A stretch of DNA of 44,188 nt from JBAQMG01 sp049302575 (lineage in GTDB: Bacteria; Bacillota; Desulfitobacteriia; Desulfitobacteriales; Desulfitobacteriaceae), in assembly GCA_049302575.1 (NCBI GenBank), contig JBAQMG010000076.1, positions 1 through 44,188 on the forward strand, read 5' to 3'. Below the pieces are notes generated by a model. It saw only the letters and a list, made by a program, of their open reading frames with translations. It was not told where the DNA came from and made no database searches. The translations under genes were made by a program, and so were the position numbers. Every line of letters begins with the position of its first letter. Position 1 is the first letter of the stretch. Shown one piece after another: positions 1 to 8,752 of the stretch.

Positions 1-86
1 CATAATGCACAATGCACAATTGTTCATTATGTAATTCTGGTTCTTAATTATGGATTATGCATTGTGAATTGTTAAAGTGCATTGAT
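1..86. other. AT-rich intergenic stretch with short repeats
   Basis: No gene is seen. The stretch is built of overlapping short words such as ATAATGCACAAT and ATTATGCATTGTG in both orientations. Related words recur at gene borders near 1185, 3845, 39530 and 41570. It lies downstream of the glycosyltransferase gene (minus strand), so a terminator could be hidden here, but no clean GC stem with a T-run is visible. Confidence 0.4.
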
Positions 87-1142
87 CTAGCGTTTGTCGC
101 CGGAACGACGACTAAGAAAAGTTGATAAATGCATTTGACGCAGAAAAATAATGAGTATAAAAACTATCTCTACAAGGAATAACGCTAGGCCCTCCAACCA
201 ATAACCTTGTGCCAATAACACAGCCGCTATCCCAAAACAAGCACTCAGCGCATATAACAAGAGTACGGCCTGTCGTTGAGAAAACCCCGCGTCCAACAAA
301 CGATGATGCAGATGTCCTCTGTCCGCTTTGGCAATTGAATGCCCCCTCCACTTACGACGGATTATGGCAAAAACAAGGTCTGTTAAAGGCATACCTAACA
401 CAAGTAAGGGAAAAACCAAACCGAGGACAGTAGCAGTCTTAAGTAAACCCATGATCGAAATTCCTCCGATCACATAGCCCAAAAACATACTGCCTGAATC
501 ACCCATAAATACCTGGGCTGGATGAAAATTGTAAAATAAAAAACCCAAAGTTGCCCCCGCTAAGGCTAAGGTTAGGTAAGCAGCTGGAAATTGGCCAATC
601 CGGTGGGCTGACCAAAATAAAAGTAGTGCTGCCAAGAAACATATTCCAGCAGCTAGTCCATCTAAACCGTCGGAGATATTCACGGTATTAACTAGGCCTA
701 CCACCCAAAACACCGCAAGAATAGCTCCAACCACCGCACCACCAACGTCGCCCAATGGAATTGTTTCTAAAAAGGGAAAAGACAGTGAAAAACCAAAAAA
801 CACTAAAATAACCGCAGCTAAAAGTTGCCAGAACAATTTAATCAAAGGACGAAATCCTTTAATGTCATCCCAGATTCCCACCAGAAGTATGACAGTACTG
901 CCTAATAACAATCCCCAATATTGCATATCCCATTTCAAGTTGAAAATTACCACCGTGAATATTACCGCCAACCAAAAAGCCGCATAAATTGCTAAACCTC
1001 CTAAGCGGGGAATGGGGTGTAGGTGTATTCTCCGTCCACTGGGGTAATCGATTGCTCCCCAGCGTTTGGCTAACACTATAGAAACAGGTGTCGCCATAAT
1101 AGCAACTATTAAAGCATGGAAAAAGATTAAAAAATAACTCAT
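87..1142 (-). CDS. WecA/TagO-type undecaprenyl-phosphate glycosyl-1-phosphate transferase
   Basis: This is a polytopic membrane enzyme of glycosyltransferase family 4 (MraY/WecA/TagO). The family transfers a sugar-1-phosphate, usually GlcNAc-1-P, from a UDP-sugar to undecaprenyl phosphate to start wall polymer synthesis. The protein (351 aa) has about ten hydrophobic segments. Seen motifs are WDDIKGF in an early cytoplasmic loop, NTVNISDGLDGLAAG, FMGDSGSMFLGY and the histidine-rich GHLHHRLL near the C-terminus, the last pointing to WecA/TagO rather than MraY. I start at the ATG at 1142 (MSYFLIFF) because GGAGG sits 7 nt upstream; the longer reading from 1169 has no such site. The gene stands alone on the minus strand, 54 nt downstream of trmL. 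The exact sugar cannot be read from the sequence. Confidence 0.9.
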   Translation of the reverse strand: MSYFLIFFHALIVAIMATPVSIVLAKRWGAIDYPSGRRIHLHPIPRLGGLAIYAAFWLAVIFTVVIFNLKWDMQYWGLLLGSTVILLVGIWDDIKGFRPLIKLFWQLLAAVILVFFGFSLSFPFLETIPLGDVGGAVVGAILAVFWVVGLVNTVNISDGLDGLAAGICFLAALLLFWSAHRIGQFPAAYLTLALAGATLGFLFYNFHPAQVFMGDSGSMFLGYVIGGISIMGLLKTATVLGLVFPLLVLGMPLTDLVFAIIRRKWRGHSIAKADRGHLHHRLLDAGFSQRQAVLLLYALSACFGIAAVLLAQGYWLEGLALFLVEIVFILIIFLRQMHLSTFLSRRSGDKR

Positions 1143-1196
1143 TATTAAGCCTCCAAGTTTTAGCATCAAGTTTATCTTGTAAAATTATGCATTAAT

Positions 1197-1667
1197 TCAA
1201 GTAAGCCCAGGATAGCCCCATTGCCGTAAAACTTCATAAACAACGATTGCTACAGAATTCGAGAGATTTAAGGAACGGGCTTCAGAACGCATCGGTATAC
1301 GTAAGGTTGTATCAGGATAGCAAGCTAAAATTTGCGCAGCTAAACCTTTAGTTTCCTTACCGAAAATTAAAAATCCTCCAGGCTCAAATTCTATCTCTGA
1401 ATGAGGTCGCCCTCCTTTAGTTGTAGCTAGATAACGAATTCCTTGAGGATTGCGCTCTTCAAATTCACTAAAATTTTTGTAAGTATAAACATCAAGCAAA
1501 TGCCAATAATCGAGACCCGCCCGTTTCAGTTGGCGATCATCAATTTTAAATCCTAAAGGCTCAACTAAATGTAATGCAGCACCAGTTACCGCACAAAGCC
1601 GCGCCACATTCCCAGTATTAGGCGGTATTTCTGGTTCAACCAAGACAATGTTTAAGTTCGTTTTCAA
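1197..1667 (-). CDS. trmL: tRNA (cytidine/uridine-34 2'-O)-methyltransferase TrmL
   Basis: This small SpoU/TrmD-superfamily (SPOUT) methyltransferase has 156 aa, the usual TrmL length. TrmL methylates the 2'-O of the wobble nucleotide in tRNA-Leu, with AdoMet bound in a trefoil knot and the protein acting as a dimer. Seen motifs are VLVEPEIPPNTGNVARLC at the N-terminus, LIFGKETKGL in the middle, and RIPM followed by SLNLSNSVAIVVYE at the C-terminus, the three SPOUT motifs. The start is TTG at 1667, with AAGGGGAG 5 nt upstream. A TATAAT box lies at 1705-1700 on the same strand; no convincing -35 was found. Confidence 0.93.
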   Translation of the reverse strand: MKTNLNIVLVEPEIPPNTGNVARLCAVTGAALHLVEPLGFKIDDRQLKRAGLDYWHLLDVYTYKNFSEFEERNPQGIRYLATTKGGRPHSEIEFEPGGFLIFGKETKGLAAQILACYPDTTLRIPMRSEARSLNLSNSVAIVVYEVLRQWGYPGLT

Positions 1668-1908
1668 TGATGCTCCCCTTTCAATGAAACTTATTAAGTA
1701 TTATAACCCTAAAATATACCTAAACCTACGCTTTTTCTATATCTTTTTTTCTTGACAAGCGCATTAACTAGCACAAAGCCAGTTTTTTCTTAAAAATCTT
1801 GTATACTTTCCCCAAAACACTAGATGTTCCTTTTTGTTTCTGATAAAGTAAAAACCATGCCACCCAAAAGTTATACTTTTTAGACTGGTGAAAAAAGGAG
1901 AAATCACA

Positions 1909-3825
1909 TTGGGAGAAAGCTTAACTCAAAAAATTCTCAGTGCACATCTTCTCTGCGGAGACTTAAACTCCGGAGAGGAAATTGGAATTCGCATTGACCA
2001 AACCTTAACCCAAGATGCTACTGGAACTATGGCTTATTTACAATTTGAAGCTATGAATCTACCCAGAGTAAAAACTGAATGCTCGGTTAGTTACATAGAT
2101 CATAATACTCTCCAAACAGGGTTTGAAAATGCCGATGATCATGTTTTCTTACAAAGTGCCGCAGCTCGTTTTGGAGCGTATTTTTCTAGACCGGGAAATG
2201 GGATTTGCCACCAGGTTCATTTAGAGCGCTTTGGCAAACCGGGTAAAACGTTACTAGGTTCCGATAGTCATACGCCAACAGGTGGTGGCATAGGTATGCT
2301 CGCCATCGGTGCCGGTGGATTAGATGTTGCAGTCGCTATGGGCGGGGGTGCCTTTTATTTGCCACAACCTCGAGTTTTGCGTATTTGGTTAAGCGGAGCG
2401 CTGGCAACTTGGGTTTCTGCAAAAGATATTATTTTAGAAGTTCTTCGTCAACTCTCAGTTAAAGGTGGTGTTGGCAAAATTATTGAGTATGGAGGTCCGG
2501 GTGTTAAAACTCTTTCTGTACCTGAACGCGCTACAATTACCAATATGGGAGCAGAATTAGGTGCCACCTCTTCCATTTTTCCCAGTGACGAACAAACTCT
2601 AGCCTTCTTAGAAGCCCAAGGACGAGGAGAGGATTGGGTTTCCTTGACTGCTGATGATGATGCTGTCTATGATGAAGAGCTTATTATCAATCTAGCAAGC
2701 CTTGTTCCTATGGTTGCGCACCCTCACAGTCCAGATCGTGTAAGCCCCGTAGAAGAACTTTCGTCAACCCAAGTTCAGCAAGTTGCCATTGGTAGTTGTA
2801 CTAATTCATCTTATAGCGATCTTATGCGGGTAGCCGCTATTCTCAAGGGACGTCAAGTTCATCCGGAGGTTAGTTTAGTTATCTCCCCTGGTTCACGACA
2901 AGTTTTAACTATGCTGTCGTCTAATGGGGCCTTAACGGATATGTTAGACGCAGGGGCAAGACTTCTAGAATCAGCCTGTGGTCCCTGTATTGGTATGGGG
3001 CAATCACCATCTTCAGGGGCAGTATCTGTGCGAACGTTTAACCGTAATTTTGAGGGTAGAAGCGGAACTGCAGATGCTAAAGTATTTTTAGCTAGCCCTG
3101 AAACTGCCGCCGCCAGTGCTTTGACAGGACGTTTAACTGATCCACGAACCTTAGGTGAAGCTCTAACCATTGAAGTACCCCAGCGTTTTCGCATAGATGA
3201 TTCCATGATCTTGCCCCCTGGAGATTCCACAACTACAATCCGTCGTGGTCCGAATATCCAACCCCTACCCATCGCTCCCGCACTGCCTAACGACCTGCAA
3301 TTGACCCTTCTTTTAAAGCTAGGCGACAATATAACAACTGATGATATTATGCCAGCAGGTTCCAAAATCCTCCCCCTTCGGTCTAACATCCCAGCGATTG
3401 CTGAGTACGTTTTTCATAAAATCGATCGAGAATTTCCCTCCAAAGCAAAAAAAGCAGGTCAGGGCATTCTCGTAGCCGGTCATAACTACGGACAAGGTTC
3501 CAGTCGGGAGCATGCTGCCTTAGCCCCGATGTATTTAGGAGTACGCGCGGTTTTAGCACAAAGCTTTGCGCGAATCCACAGAGCAAACCTAATAAATTTT
3601 GGTATACTTCCGCTTACCTTTGTCAATGAGGAAGATATGGCTCGTATGCAAACCGAAGCCGTGGTTAACTTTGTTTCATTACATGAAGTGATCCGTTCGA
3701 CGGAACCGTTATCCCTAATTGTCGGAAATGATCCAAAACCACTTTGGGTTCGACATGACTTAACTCAGCGACAGGCAGAAATTCTACTTGTCGGCGGACT
3801 CTTAAATGCTACAAGCTTAAAGTGA
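1909..3825 (+). CDS. acnA: aconitate hydratase (monomeric, homoaconitase-like)
   Basis: This [4Fe-4S] enzyme isomerises citrate and isocitrate in the TCA pathway; icd, the next enzyme, lies at 20.4 kb. Iron-sulfur cysteines are visible in GSCTNSS (around residue 297) and ACGPCIGMG (around 356 and 359). Other family motifs are GSDSHTPTGGG, and GHNYGQGSSREHAALAP in the C-terminal swivel domain. At about 638 aa it is the shorter mitochondrial/archaeal-like form, not the 900-residue AcnA. The open frame reaches a GTG at 1888, but AAAGGAG at 1894-1900 lies inside that extension and is 8 nt before a TTG at 1909, giving MGESLTQKIL, which fits the family N-terminus. I therefore choose the TTG. Homoaconitase or isopropylmalate isomerase is less likely. 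Confidence 0.9.
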   Translation: MGESLTQKILSAHLLCGDLNSGEEIGIRIDQTLTQDATGTMAYLQFEAMNLPRVKTECSVSYIDHNTLQTGFENADDHVFLQSAAARFGAYFSRPGNGICHQVHLERFGKPGKTLLGSDSHTPTGGGIGMLAIGAGGLDVAVAMGGGAFYLPQPRVLRIWLSGALATWVSAKDIILEVLRQLSVKGGVGKIIEYGGPGVKTLSVPERATITNMGAELGATSSIFPSDEQTLAFLEAQGRGEDWVSLTADDDAVYDEELIINLASLVPMVAHPHSPDRVSPVEELSSTQVQQVAIGSCTNSSYSDLMRVAAILKGRQVHPEVSLVISPGSRQVLTMLSSNGALTDMLDAGARLLESACGPCIGMGQSPSSGAVSVRTFNRNFEGRSGTADAKVFLASPETAAASALTGRLTDPRTLGEALTIEVPQRFRIDDSMILPPGDSTTTIRRGPNIQPLPIAPALPNDLQLTLLLKLGDNITTDDIMPAGSKILPLRSNIPAIAEYVFHKIDREFPSKAKKAGQGILVAGHNYGQGSSREHAALAPMYLGVRAVLAQSFARIHRANLINFGILPLTFVNEEDMARMQTEAVVNFVSLHEVIRSTEPLSLIVGNDPKPLWVRHDLTQRQAEILLVGGLLNATSLK

Positions 3826-3916
3826 ATTATGTTCACTTTAAGCAATTCATTATGCATTATTAAGTTCCCTATGTTATGATAATCATATATTTTCAATAGA
3901 AGGAGGAAACAACCTA

Positions 3917-4414
3917 ATGTTATCCACGGAGGATCGTCAACTACTTAATTTAGTTTCGCAAGATTGTCGCTTATCTCCTCAAGAATTGTCTATTCAAACG
4001 GGATTAGCTGTTGAATATATTACCGAGCGCATAAAACTATGGGAAAGAGAAAAAGTGATCGTTCAATATCATCCTTATATTAACTGGGAAAGAACGGGCG
4101 AACCGCAAGTAGCTGCTCTGATTGAAGTTAAGGTTCTTCCCCAACGAGGTTTTGGCTTTGATAAAGTGGCCAAACGTCTCCAAAAGTTCCCAGAGATTAA
4201 AACTGTTTATTTGATGTCTGGTGGCTATGATCTAGCTCTAATTATTGAAGGAAAAAGCATGCAAGAAGTAGCCCTATTTGTAGCCGAAAAACTTGCAACC
4301 TTAGAACATATCCAAAGTACTGCCACACATTTTGTGCTGCGCCGTTATAAACAGGATGGGGTTGAATTGATGGGACAAGAAGAGGTGCCGGAACGCCTGG
4401 TGATTTCCCCATGA
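3917..4414 (+). CDS. Lrp/AsnC-family transcriptional regulator
   Basis: The protein has 165 aa. An N-terminal winged helix-turn-helix (about residues 5-50, with LNLVSQDCRLSPQELSIQTG) is followed by a RAM/AsnC ligand-binding domain (about 65-145) containing VYLMSGGYDLALIIEG, the usual amino-acid-sensing fold. Members form dimers to octamers and often control the gene beside them. AGGAGG lies 10 nt before the ATG. The last 4 nt overlap the following aminotransferase (ATGA), so the two are translationally coupled and probably share a function in amino acid metabolism. The effector cannot be read from sequence. Confidence 0.93.
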   Translation: MLSTEDRQLLNLVSQDCRLSPQELSIQTGLAVEYITERIKLWEREKVIVQYHPYINWERTGEPQVAALIEVKVLPQRGFGFDKVAKRLQKFPEIKTVYLMSGGYDLALIIEGKSMQEVALFVAEKLATLEHIQSTATHFVLRRYKQDGVELMGQEEVPERLVISP

Positions 4415-5571
4415 AGAAATATCTTACTCCTGTTGTTACCGAAATGCCCCCCTCAGGTATTCGCAAATTTTTCGACCTGGTTTCTACAATGAAAGATGTT
4501 ATTTCTCTTGGAGTAGGCGAGCCGGATTTCGTCACTCCTTGGACTGTCAGAGAAAGCGGAATCTATTCCTTAGAACAGGGACAGACGATGTATACAAGTA
4601 ATGCTGGCCTGCTGCAACTACGCCAAGAACTTTCCCGTTATATGAATAAGTCCTTAGGACTGAATTATGACCCCAATGAAGAAATTCTAATTACTGTTGG
4701 AGCGAGCGAGGCTGTCGACTTAGTTATGCGTGCCCTGTTAGGTCCCCAAGATGTTGTACTCCTTCCTGAGCCTTCTTATGTCTCATACGGACCTTGTGCA
4801 ACCTTAGCTGGTGCAGAAGTTCAATATGTACCAACTTGGGCTAATGAAGATTTTCGTTTGCGGGTTAAAGACCTCGAGGAGACCTATACACCAAAGGCTA
4901 AACTTTTAGTTTTATCCTATCCTAATAATCCCACGGGAGCCATTATGACCCGTGAAGATTTGTTACCTATAGCAATGTTTGTAGAGGAACATGACCTGCT
5001 AGTCCTCTCTGATGAAATATATTCAGATTTAACCTATGCCGGAACGCATACCGCTTTTGCCAGCCTACCAGGGATGCGCAACCGCACACTACATCTCAGC
5101 GGTTTTTCCAAGGCTTACGCCATGACGGGTTGGCGTATAGGGTATGTCGCTGGACACCCCGATTTAATTCAAGGAATGACTAAAATTCATCAATATACAA
5201 TCCTTTGCGCGCCAATTACTGCACAATATGCTGCTTTAGAAGCTTTAACCTCTGCCGATCAAGCCAAACGTGAAATGGTTGATACCTATAATCAAAGACG
5301 TCGTCTGATGGTTAATGGTTTTCGAGCTATGGGACTCTCATGTTTTGAACCTTTAGGAGCTTTTTATGTTTTCCCAAATATTTCAGCAACAGGTTTATCC
5401 TCTGAAGATTTTTGTGAACAACTTTTGAATGAAGAGAAAGTAGCTGTGGTTCCAGGTTCGGTGTTTGGACCATCTGGGGAAGGACACATCCGTTGTTCTT
5501 ATGCCTATTCTACTGAACAACTAAAAACGGCTCTCGAACGCATTTCCCGCTTCGTCCAGCGCCGTCTTTAG
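4411..5571 (+). CDS. PLP-dependent class I/II aminotransferase
   Basis: This fold-type I aminotransferase (386 aa) is of the aspartate/alanine/aromatic group (AlaA/PatA-like). Seen are SLGVGEPDFVTPW near the N-terminus, YPNNPTGAIM, the LSDEIYSDLTY segment with the PLP-contacting Asp and Tyr, and SGFSKAYAMTGWRIGY carrying the Schiff-base lysine (about residue 232) and the phosphate-binding Arg. The conserved C-terminal Arg for the substrate carboxylate is in HIRCSYAYS. It starts inside the stop of the Lrp regulator gene, so it is probably that regulator's target. Substrate is not determinable here. Confidence 0.93.
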   Translation: MKKYLTPVVTEMPPSGIRKFFDLVSTMKDVISLGVGEPDFVTPWTVRESGIYSLEQGQTMYTSNAGLLQLRQELSRYMNKSLGLNYDPNEEILITVGASEAVDLVMRALLGPQDVVLLPEPSYVSYGPCATLAGAEVQYVPTWANEDFRLRVKDLEETYTPKAKLLVLSYPNNPTGAIMTREDLLPIAMFVEEHDLLVLSDEIYSDLTYAGTHTAFASLPGMRNRTLHLSGFSKAYAMTGWRIGYVAGHPDLIQGMTKIHQYTILCAPITAQYAALEALTSADQAKREMVDTYNQRRRLMVNGFRAMGLSCFEPLGAFYVFPNISATGLSSEDFCEQLLNEEKVAVVPGSVFGPSGEGHIRCSYAYSTEQLKTALERISRFVQRRL

Positions 5572-5653
5572 GTAAATCACTATTGCACGTTTCCATGCGC
5601 TACATTTGCTACATCCACTTGGCATAGGGTTTACTTTCAAGCTTGCCTCGTGG

Positions 5654-5705
5654 CGTTAGTCTCCACTGGAGACTAACGTGTTTGTCGATAAGACTAAACG
5701 ACAAA
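5654..5705. repeat. two adjacent perfect inverted repeats, possible terminator
   Basis: CGTTAGTCTCC at 5654-5664 is the exact complement of 5668-5678 with an ACT loop. It is followed at once by TTTGTCG (5681-5687) pairing with CGACAAA (5699-5705). A third, imperfect pair (TTGTCGTTC and GAACGATAA) follows at about 5737-5764. The cluster sits between the convergent aminotransferase and queG genes, so a bidirectional terminator is the simplest reading, although no long T-run is present. Confidence 0.5.
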
Positions 5706-5764
5706 ACCTCTGGGCTTTACTGCATGTGAACCAGTTGTCGTTCTTAACGGGCTTGGAACGATAA

Positions 5765-6841
5765 TTATTTGTTTAAATACGGAAGCAGGATCGGTGGCAG
5801 ATCATTCACAACCTTATGCTCAGAAAGCCATTTTTTCAGCCTGCCATCATCGGCATTGACCAAGGCTAAGAAGGCATTACGCTGTAGAATACTTTTTCCA
5901 CGCCAGCCTGCTGCGCTTGGTCGGTAACTTTGGTCGAACCCGCGCTTAGTTAAAGTTAAAATCTCCATTAAATCTCGACCACGCCTAAGTTCATAATTTA
6001 ATAGTTTCACTTTTGAAAGTGGAAAATTTTCTGGTACCCAATCTTTTGGTTCCACGGAAGCTTTTTCGCTTTCTTTTTTTAAACATAGGAAATTGTGAGG
6101 ACAAACCTCTTGACAGGTATCGCAGCCAAATAGACGCCTTCCCAATTTATTGCTCTGCTCAGCAGTTAATACTTCCTTACTTTGCGTCAGGTAAGAAAGA
6201 CAGTCTCTTGCTGCAAAAGGTTTACCCCCTAGAAGCTGGGCTGGACATGCCTGCACGCAGTTTTGACACCCCCCACACTGCTCAGTTACTCTGGGATCGG
6301 GCGGGAAACTTTGATCCAATAATAATAAACTAAGGGTCACGAATGAGCCATGCTTGGGCACGATAAGTTGTTGGTTACGACCCAGCCAGCCTATTCCAGC
6401 CTGTTCAGCTAAGGCTCGTTCATTCAATGGTCCAGTATCCACTTGAACTTTTGGGGGAGCAGATTTCCAGCCATTCTCCATGATCCTTTGGATTAACAAC
6501 TTCAGCCTTTGAGCTACGCTAAGATGATAATCCTCTCCAACAGAAGAGCGCACTAAAATGCCCTGGTTTTTTTCAGGGGGACTACTTAAAGGAAGAGGAT
6601 AAGCTAGTACTACAACAGTTTGGCATTCCGTCCAAACAGCTTTTGGATCACAACGCAGTCGATGATTAAGCGGTTCAAACGGGGTAGCCAGACCTTTATC
6701 CTGCCGTTCTTTGAGATAAATCTCCAACTCATAGTTCGTTTGTGCCCTCGTAAAACCAACTGCAATGAAGCCTAAAACCTTAGCCCATCGGCGAATATTA
6801 ACCTTGGATTGTAATTGTTGTTCCTCATTCCAAGCAGACAT
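5765..6841 (-). CDS. queG: epoxyqueuosine reductase QueG
   Basis: QueG carries out the last step of queuosine synthesis in tRNA, reducing epoxyqueuosine to queuosine with cobalamin and two [4Fe-4S] clusters. The 358-aa protein shows the family arrangement: an N-terminal cobalamin-binding region (VDTGPLNERALAEQAGIGW), the ferredoxin motif CGGCQNCVQACP, and a second CDTCQEVCPHN. The C-terminal HEAT-like tail is short. The start is the ATG at 6841 (MSAWNEEQQ), since AAGGAG lies 6 nt upstream. An upstream start at 6883 would fall inside the -10 box. The gene is monocistronic as far as can be seen. Confidence 0.93.
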   Translation of the reverse strand: MSAWNEEQQLQSKVNIRRWAKVLGFIAVGFTRAQTNYELEIYLKERQDKGLATPFEPLNHRLRCDPKAVWTECQTVVVLAYPLPLSSPPEKNQGILVRSSVGEDYHLSVAQRLKLLIQRIMENGWKSAPPKVQVDTGPLNERALAEQAGIGWLGRNQQLIVPKHGSFVTLSLLLLDQSFPPDPRVTEQCGGCQNCVQACPAQLLGGKPFAARDCLSYLTQSKEVLTAEQSNKLGRRLFGCDTCQEVCPHNFLCLKKESEKASVEPKDWVPENFPLSKVKLLNYELRRGRDLMEILTLTKRGFDQSYRPSAAGWRGKSILQRNAFLALVNADDGRLKKWLSEHKVVNDLPPILLPYLNK

Positions 6842-6882
6842 TGATAACTCCTTATTCCGACTTATGACGGTTTTTGCCCTCA

Positions 6883-6891
6883 ATTATAGCA
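6883..6891 (-). promoter_or_regulatory. extended -10 promoter of queG
   Basis: TGCTATAAT reads on the minus strand at 6891-6883, a perfect extended -10. The -35 region is poor, as is usual for this type. It predicts a leader of about 35 nt before the queG ATG at 6841. Confidence 0.6.
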
Positions 6892-7021
6892 CGCCTTCTC
6901 TATCTTCTACATATTTAAAGTTCTCTCGATTAAAACCAATTGGATCCTGTGAGGGCAGAAACGTCGCATTATCAGAATTCTTCTTCAAAACGTCACTATG
7001 GGTTTGGAATTGTGGCTGTGA

Positions 7022-7201
7022 ATGCACTATACTCTAAATAAAGAAGACGCGCGTGATGTCACTCAGGAAATTTTCATCAAAACTTATAACAAACTCACCG
7101 TTTTTAAGCACAACTCCACTTTTTCCTTTTGGCTCTACCGAATCGCCATCATGAAAAATATCCTCATACTCAAAATCCTCCAGTTTAAGTTAAGTGGATA
7201 G
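7022..7201 (+). pseudogene. remnant of an ECF-type sigma factor (region 2)
   Basis: Sixty codons read with clear sigma-70 region 2 character: LNKEDARDVTQEIFIKTYNK and then STFSFWLYRIA match the usual EDAEDLTQE...FxxWLYRIA pattern of extracytoplasmic-function sigma factors. The frame opens at an ATG directly behind an in-frame TGA and ends at TAG after a degraded tail. There is no ribosome binding site, no upstream half of region 2 and no region 4. It is therefore a fragment, not a gene, and marks the left edge of a disrupted stretch between queG and the HD-domain gene. Confidence 0.7.
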
Positions 7202-7216
7202 AATTAGGTGAAAGGT

Positions 7217-7792
7217 TTATTCAATAAAATAAGTAGCTTCCATATCAGCCGTACTTAATGCAAACGCCAACGGAAACATTTTAAATGCATCACCAATACT
7301 TCGCTTATCCTCTGTTCCTGAAAACCCCATATGATACCTAATCGCAAAAGCCTCTTCTCTTGTTAGTTTCATGAAACCCGAAATAATATACACAGATTTC
7401 TCACCATGCCCGTATGGTAAATTATCATCATACTCATAGGTTGCAACTGATTTCCACACTCCGTTTTCATCTTTAACATTTCTAGTTCCCGGCTTATAAC
7501 AATTGATTTTGCAAATATCATGCAATAGAGCAACAATGGCAATGCTCTCCTCATCATAGTGCATATGATATTGATCTTTAGCCCGTTCTCTCGCTAAATA
7601 ATCTTTCAAACAGCTATACACATTCAGATTATGCTCGACAAGTCCACCTTTGTAAGAACCATGAAACCTTGTACTCGCTGGTGCCGTGAAAAAATCACTG
7701 GCTTTGGATAATAGGTATTCTAGTAGCTTATCTGAACCATCACGTTTTATGGTGCTATTATAAATATCAATAAATTGATCCTTATGACTCAA
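7217..7792 (-). CDS. HD-domain protein (putative phosphohydrolase)
   Basis: The protein has about 191 aa. Metal-binding HD signature residues are visible as a His in GGLVEHNLNVYSCL, the paired ALLHDICKI, and later histidines in YGHGEKS and AIRYHMGF. HD proteins usually hydrolyse phosphomonoesters or phosphodiesters of nucleotides, but the substrate here is unknown. The frame opens with GTG at 7801, but GAAGGAG touches that codon and is correctly spaced (8 nt) from TTG at 7792 (MSHKDQFIDIY), which I prefer. Similar proteins occur on prophages and integrative elements. It lies next to a sigma-factor scrap and a broken restriction locus, which fits an accessory origin. Confidence 0.75.
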   Translation of the reverse strand: MSHKDQFIDIYNSTIKRDGSDKLLEYLLSKASDFFTAPASTRFHGSYKGGLVEHNLNVYSCLKDYLARERAKDQYHMHYDEESIAIVALLHDICKINCYKPGTRNVKDENGVWKSVATYEYDDNLPYGHGEKSVYIISGFMKLTREEAFAIRYHMGFSGTEDKRSIGDAFKMFPLAFALSTADMEATYFIE

Positions 7793-8262
7793 TTTCAGCA
7801 CTCCTTCTATTTTAATTACTAATCTACATTTTTTCTCATATCACATAACCTTAATCTGATAAGCATTAGACATCTATAAATCTCTCCTTTGTAACTTGAT
7901 ATTATTTAGAAATTATCGTAGTTAGTTAACACTAGCGTTTATGAATCAAATGTATCGTTCCATAAACTAGGACATTAGACCATTGTTCTCGCTGGATTCA
8001 TTAGCCTTTCTGCTTACGGTTTCGGCAATGTAGTTGAGATAGGCATCACTTAACACAGGCAAAAACCGTCGTGTTCATCTTTTAACCTTATTGTTGTCCT
8101 ATCACTTATTCTTTAAACAAGATCTCTTTTCCTCCCTATCCCATTATAAAATGGCTACAATACCATTCCCCTGCTATTCCTGTAATAAATACAACTAATT
8201 TGAAAGCAAAAAGACAGAACGCAGTAATTCATTCTGGCTGTAGATAATCCATCAAACAAATT
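7793..8262. other. gene-free stretch between HD protein and hsd remnants
   Basis: No recognisable gene. On the minus strand a 34-codon open stretch (about 8086-7985, containing SDAYLNYIAETVSRKANESS) looks protein-like but has no start and I cannot assign it. A 10-codon frame with a fair ribosome binding site (AAAGGAG, then MSNAYQIKVM and a stop) lies near 7870. These are probably scraps of lost genes. Confidence 0.4.
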
Positions 8263-8752
8263 TTACCTATTTGTATATTCTTTGAGGAATTGTTCGGTAG
8301 AGAATTGACATAAGTTTAGTCTGTTCCATTACAATATCCACTGCTTTAGCTGTCTGATCCGGGGGGTAGCCATATTTCTTAAGCAGACGCTTAATTGTCA
8401 TCTTCATTTTTGCTTTAATGATATAAAGCTTAAATTCCGGGGATATCCAAGATGCAAATTCAAAAGCAATATCTTTATGGACATAAGTTCCGCCATATCG
8501 CCCGGATTTCGAGGTAATACCCAGCGCGTTTGTCGACTTTATCCACTTTTGCGGTGATGAGACAAAGGCATTTGCTCCTGATTGATTTTTAAACTGGTCG
8601 AATTCGACCAGTTTAAAATCCTGGTTGTTCAGCTGTTCCCATAATCCTAAAAATTCAATAGTGCTTCTAGTTTTAAGCCAATTTTTCACAACATCTGCAG
8701 GGAATTCCGGATTTTTGTGCTTTGCTTGGCGCTTTTCTTGATAAATTCCCAT
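8263..8752 (-). pseudogene. chimeric relic: KilA-N domain fused to the hsdR 3' end
   Basis: A continuous 161-codon frame starts at 8752. Residues about 9-113 are a KilA-N DNA-binding domain (HKNPEFPADVVKNW, TIEFLGLWEQLNN, SGRYGGTYVHKDIAFEFASW). From about residue 114 it switches to the C-terminus of a type I restriction HsdR subunit (AKMKMTIKRLLKKYGYPPD). The normal HsdR ending, QFSTEQFLKEYTNR, is still readable in another frame down to a TAA at 8265-8263, so a frameshift lies near 8310. The true KilA-N start is missing; the ATG used by this frame lies inside hsdM sequence. This is a deletion product of an hsdM / KilA-N / hsdR gene order and is probably not functional. Confidence 0.8.

Noticed and set aside
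1753..1780. TTGACA at 1753 as the aconitase promoter
   Set aside because: No acceptable -10 lies 16-18 nt downstream; TATACT near 1805 is too far from it.
2859..3389. 176-codon open frame opposite the aconitase gene
   Set aside because: It lies wholly antisense to a well-supported gene, has no ribosome binding site and its translation shows no recognisable motif.
7985..8086. 34-codon protein-like stretch (SDAYLNYIAETVSRKANESS) as a transposase or recombinase remnant
   Set aside because: I could not match it to any family by eye, and it is too short to call.
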